Shown here piece by piece: positions 61,431 through 64,000 of a stretch of 64,000 nucleotides of DNA (positions within the stretch are counted from its first letter, which is position 1; each line of letters begins with the position of its first letter). The stretch is from Pseudomonadota bacterium (GTDB lineage: Bacteria > Myxococcota_A > UBA796 > SXON01). The DNA lies in NCBI GenBank assembly GCA_030684355.1, contig JAUXTN010000017.1, forward strand, positions 1 through 64,000, given 5' to 3'. Below the pieces are notes generated by a model. That model had not been told where the DNA came from. It made no database searches and saw nothing but the letters and a program-made list of their open reading frames with translations. A program made the position numbers and the translations under genes.

Positions 61431-62882
61431 GTGGGGGCAGAGGAACTCAAGCACGAGTGCGGAGTGTTCGGCATCATCGATGATCCGGACGCCGCGCGCC
61501 TCTGCTACCTGGGTCTGCACACCCTTCAGCATCGTGGGCAGGAGGCCGCCGGCATGGTGGCCCGCCGCGAGGGGCAGCTCGTCACGCATCGCGGGGCCGG
61601 GCTGGTGCAGGAGGTGTTTGACGAGCCCGCGTTGCGGTCCCTCGAGGGGGACGCCGCGATCGGCCACGTCCGCTACGCGACCACCGGCGGGAGCGACGCC
61701 CGCAACATCCAGCCATTCCTCGTCCGCACGAAGGAGGGGCAGGTCGCGGTCGCGCACAACGGCACGCTCACCAACGCCGAGGCCTTGCGGGCCGAGCTCG
61801 AGGAGCGCGGGTCGATCTTCAACTCGACCTCCGACACCGAGGTCATCCTCCATCTCCTCGCCGCGAGCGACCAGAAGACCTTCATCAACCGCCTGGTCGA
61901 CGCCCTCCGGCGCGTCGAAGGCGCGTACTGCCTGCTCTTCCTGACGGCCCGCCGCCTCGTGGCGGTGCGCGATCCGCACGGCTTCCGGCCCCTCGTGCTC
62001 GGCCGGCGTGGCAACGCCTGGATCGTCGCCTCGGAGACCTCCGCCATCGAGTTCGCACAGGGGCAGGTGGTCCGCGAGATCGAGCCCGGCGAGATGGTCA
62101 TCCTGGAGGACGACCGCGTCGAGTCCATCCGCCCGTTCCCCCGCCAGCCGCGTCGCGCCTGCATCTTCGAGCTGGTGTACTTCGGCCGCCCGGACTCCAC
62201 GCTGTTCGGCCGCGAGATCTACCCGGCGCGGGTGCGCATGGGGCAGATCCTCGCGCGCGAGTTCCCCGCGAAGGCCGACATCGTCATCCCCGTGCCGGAC
62301 AGCGGGACCCCCGCCGCGCTCGGCTTCTCCCGTCAGAGCGGCCTCCCGTTCGATCTGGGCCTCCTGCGCAGCCACTACGTCGGCCGCACCTTCATCGAGC
62401 CGAGCCAGCGCATCCGCGACTTCGGGGTGCGGCTCAAGCTCCAGGCCATGAAGTCCGTCGTGCAGGGTCGCCGCGTGGTCGTGGTGGACGACTCCATCGT
62501 CCGCGGCACGACCTCGCAGAAGATCGTGCGCATGCTGCGGGAAGCCGGCGCGGTCGAGGTGCACATGCGCATCTCCAGCCCCCCGATGACCGGCCCCTGC
62601 TACTACGGGATCGACACGCCGAGCCGCGAGGAGCTGGTCGCGCACCGCATGGACGTCGCGCGCACGCGCGCCTTCCTCGACTGCGACTCGCTCGCGTACC
62701 TCTCGATCGAGTCGCTCCGAGAAGCTGTGCAAGAGGACGGTTCTCGGATGTGTGACGCGTGCTTCACCGGGAACTACCCCGTGCTCCCTGTCGAGCCGCG
62801 GCCGACCGCGCAACTGCCGCTGTTCGACGCGCCCGCCGAAGCGCCGGGCCTGCCGGGGCCACGGGAACGGCGTCTGCTATAG
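61431..62882 (+). CDS. purF: Amidophosphoribosyltransferase, Fe-S type
   Basis: 483 residues. It makes phosphoribosylamine from PRPP and glutamine, the first step of purine synthesis. A short propeptide (MGAEELKHE) precedes Cys10 of CGVFGI, which becomes the N-terminal nucleophile. PRPP loop [18 protein letters not shown] is present. Four cysteines at 244, 390, 441 and 444 ([19 protein letters not shown]) match the [4Fe-4S] ligands of the Bacillus-type enzyme. GTG start with AGGAGGAG upstream. The stop overlaps the Hsp70 promoter. Confidence 0.95.
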   Translation: MGAEELKHECGVFGIIDDPDAARLCYLGLHTLQHRGQEAAGMVARREGQLVTHRGAGLVQEVFDEPALRSLEGDAAIGHVRYATTGGSDARNIQPFLVRTKEGQVAVAHNGTLTNAEALRAELEERGSIFNSTSDTEVILHLLAASDQKTFINRLVDALRRVEGAYCLLFLTARRLVAVRDPHGFRPLVLGRRGNAWIVASETSAIEFAQGQVVREIEPGEMVILEDDRVESIRPFPRQPRRACIFELVYFGRPDSTLFGREIYPARVRMGQILAREFPAKADIVIPVPDSGTPAALGFSRQSGLPFDLGLLRSHYVGRTFIEPSQRIRDFGVRLKLQAMKSVVQGRRVVVVDDSIVRGTTSQKIVRMLREAGAVEVHMRISSPPMTGPCYYGIDTPSREELVAHRMDVARTRAFLDCDSLAYLSIESLREAVQEDGSRMCDACFTGNYPVLPVEPRPTAQLPLFDAPAEAPGLPGPRERRLL

Positions 62883-62883
62883 T
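62878..62883 (+). promoter_or_regulatory. -10-like hexamer overlapping the purF stop
   Basis: TATAGT is a near-consensus -10 and lies 9 nt before the Hsp70 ATG. No Shine-Dalgarno lies between, so the message may be leaderless. Confidence 0.5.
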
Positions 62884-62892
62884 TCCCGGCCC

Positions 62893-64000
62893 ATGCCGTA
62901 CATCATCGGGATCGATCTCGGAACGACCAACACCGCGGTCGCCGTTTTGGAGAATGGCCGCCCCCGCGTCATCGAAGACGACCGGGGGTACAAGGTCCTG
63001 CCCTCCGTCATCTCGGCGAAGGGGGAGGGGCGCTTCGTCGTGGGCCAGGCCGCCCACAACCTCATGCTCACGCGCCCGGACCGGACGATCTACGCCGCCA
63101 AGCGGCTGATCGGGCGCCGGTTCGACTCGCCCGAGGTCCAGCGCATCATCAAGCGCGTGGGCTACGCCGTGCAGGAGGCGCCGGACGGCGGCGTGCAGCT
63201 CCAGGTGGGCGACGTCTGGATGACCCCCTCCGAGGTGGCCGCCGTCGTCCTCCAGGTGGCGCGCGGCATCGCCGAGCGTGCGCTCGGGGAGCCCGTGGAA
63301 GAGGCGGTCATCACCGTGCCCGCGCACTTCAACCACGCCCAGCGCAAGGCCACGCTCGAGGCCGCCGCCATCGCGGGGCTGCGCTGCGAGCGCATCCTCA
63401 ACGAGCCGACCGCGGCCGCGCTCGCGTACGGGCATCGCCGCAACGTCGACCGCACGCTGGTCATCTTCGACCTCGGCGGCGGCACGTTCGACGTGAGCGT
63501 GCTGCGCCTCTCGGGCGGGCTCTACGAGATCCTCTCGACCAACGGGGACACGTTCCTCGGCGGCGAGGACTTCGACTACCGGCTCGTCGACCACCTGGTG
63601 GACCACTTCAAGAGCCGCACGGGGGTGGACGTCCGCGAGGACCGCGCGGCGCTCCAGCGCCTGAAGGACGCCGCCGAGCGCGCGAAGTGCGAGCTCTCCT
63701 TCTCCGATCGCAGCAGCATCGTGGTGCCCCACGTCGCGCCCGGCCACAACCTGGAGCTCACCCTCACGCGCAGCCAGCTCGAGGACCTCTCCCGGGACCT
63801 CGTGGAGCGCTGCATCGAGGTCGCGCGGGACGCCGTCGCGGACGCCGGCCTCGCGATCTCCGACGTGGACGAGGTGATCCTCGTCGGTGGCCAGACCCGC
63901 ATGCCGCTCGTGCGCGAGGCCGTCGCCGGCCTGTTCGGGCGCGAGCCGAGCCGCAGCGTGCACCCCGAGGAGGCCGTGGCCATCGGCGCCGCCGTCCACG
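62893..64000 (+). CDS. Hsp70 (DnaK family) chaperone, 3' end outside window
   Basis: The first 369 residues are visible. ATPase-domain landmarks: [13 protein letters not shown] (phosphate 1), [13 protein letters not shown] (phosphate 2), [12 protein letters not shown] and [13 protein letters not shown] (adenosine site). The frame stays open to the window end, so the substrate-binding domain is missing only because of the edge. It could be DnaK itself or a paralog; no dnaJ or grpE is in view. ATG start set by the family N-terminus. Independent promoter element at 62878. Confidence 0.93.
   Translation, partial: MPYIIGIDLGTTNTAVAVLENGRPRVIEDDRGYKVLPSVISAKGEGRFVVGQAAHNLMLTRPDRTIYAAKRLIGRRFDSPEVQRIIKRVGYAVQEAPDGGVQLQVGDVWMTPSEVAAVVLQVARGIAERALGEPVEEAVITVPAHFNHAQRKATLEAAAIAGLRCERILNEPTAAALAYGHRRNVDRTLVIFDLGGGTFDVSVLRLSGGLYEILSTNGDTFLGGEDFDYRLVDHLVDHFKSRTGVDVREDRAALQRLKDAAERAKCELSFSDRSSIVVPHVAPGHNLELTLTRSQLEDLSRDLVERCIEVARDAVADAGLAISDVDEVILVGGQTRMPLVREAVAGLFGREPSRSVHPEEAVAIGAAVH

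Overview
The window reads as chromosomal DNA of a GC-rich Myxococcota (deltaproteobacterial) bacterium. The evidence is strong GC bias at third codon positions, many short lipoproteins with a lipobox followed by Asp-Thr-Gly linkers (DTGDTD type), a MYXO-CTERM-like tail on a secreted lipase (27308-29068), two Hanks-type Ser/Thr kinases with extra domains, and sigma-54 promoters. Genes are dense and lie on both strands. No phage, insertion sequence, CRISPR array or rRNA is visible; there is one tRNA (Leu, CAA). Both edge genes are cut: a DUF2339 membrane protein at the left and an Hsp70 at the right.

Layout. 1-4132: a DUF2339/DUF3999 envelope pair. 4220-10938: YqeY, a biotin carboxylase, two tandem paralogous membrane proteins, and a carboxyltransferase fused to its own biotin carrier domain. 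10983-18304: a TPR-like exported protein with a Ser/Thr kinase, a cobalamin adenosyltransferase, tRNA-Leu, a receiver-like protein without its phospho-acceptor Asp, and nadC. 18327-20237: a YgiQ radical-SAM protein. 20296-29068: a polyhydroxyalkanoate (PHA) locus in which divergent phaR faces one tightly coupled run of eight genes: phasin-like protein, phaE, phaC, acyl-CoA ligase, lipoprotein, putative outer-membrane barrel, lipoprotein hydrolase and MYXO-CTERM lipase.

29323-47306: an orphan DNA methylase, a Tim44-like/TPM pair, an SRPBCC protein, a kinase-ATPase fusion, a basic DNA-binding-like protein with its own promoter and terminator, a sigma-54-driven murein amidase, a His-rich Nfu_N protein, a cytochrome c/copper monooxygenase lipoprotein, an MFS carrier, an RNA methyltransferase, a PRC-barrel protein, a degenerate TrpD-like protein and CorA. 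47387-50761: an apparent CysO-type cysteine pathway (coaC-cysM-mec-cysO-moeZ). 50812-55182: a lipoprotein hydrolase, an aminotransferase-like protein without the PLP lysine, purC and a small lipoprotein. 55185-59169: the RNA repair locus rtcR and rtcBA with a sigma-54 promoter. 59170-64000: a three-gene hydrolase/lipoprotein operon, purF and an Hsp70 gene.

Two themes cross the window. First, many transcription-unit starts have a TA-rich hexamer 6-9 nt before the start codon and no Shine-Dalgarno, which suggests leaderless mRNAs, whereas internal operon genes use ATGA-type overlaps or clear Shine-Dalgarno sequences. Second, three GG-N10-GC sigma-54 sites precede genes for RNA repair, murein hydrolysis and a membrane protein. 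The most promising unusual systems are the PHA operon that runs into surface hydrolases and the CysO operon whose carrier carries a tail after its Gly-Gly.
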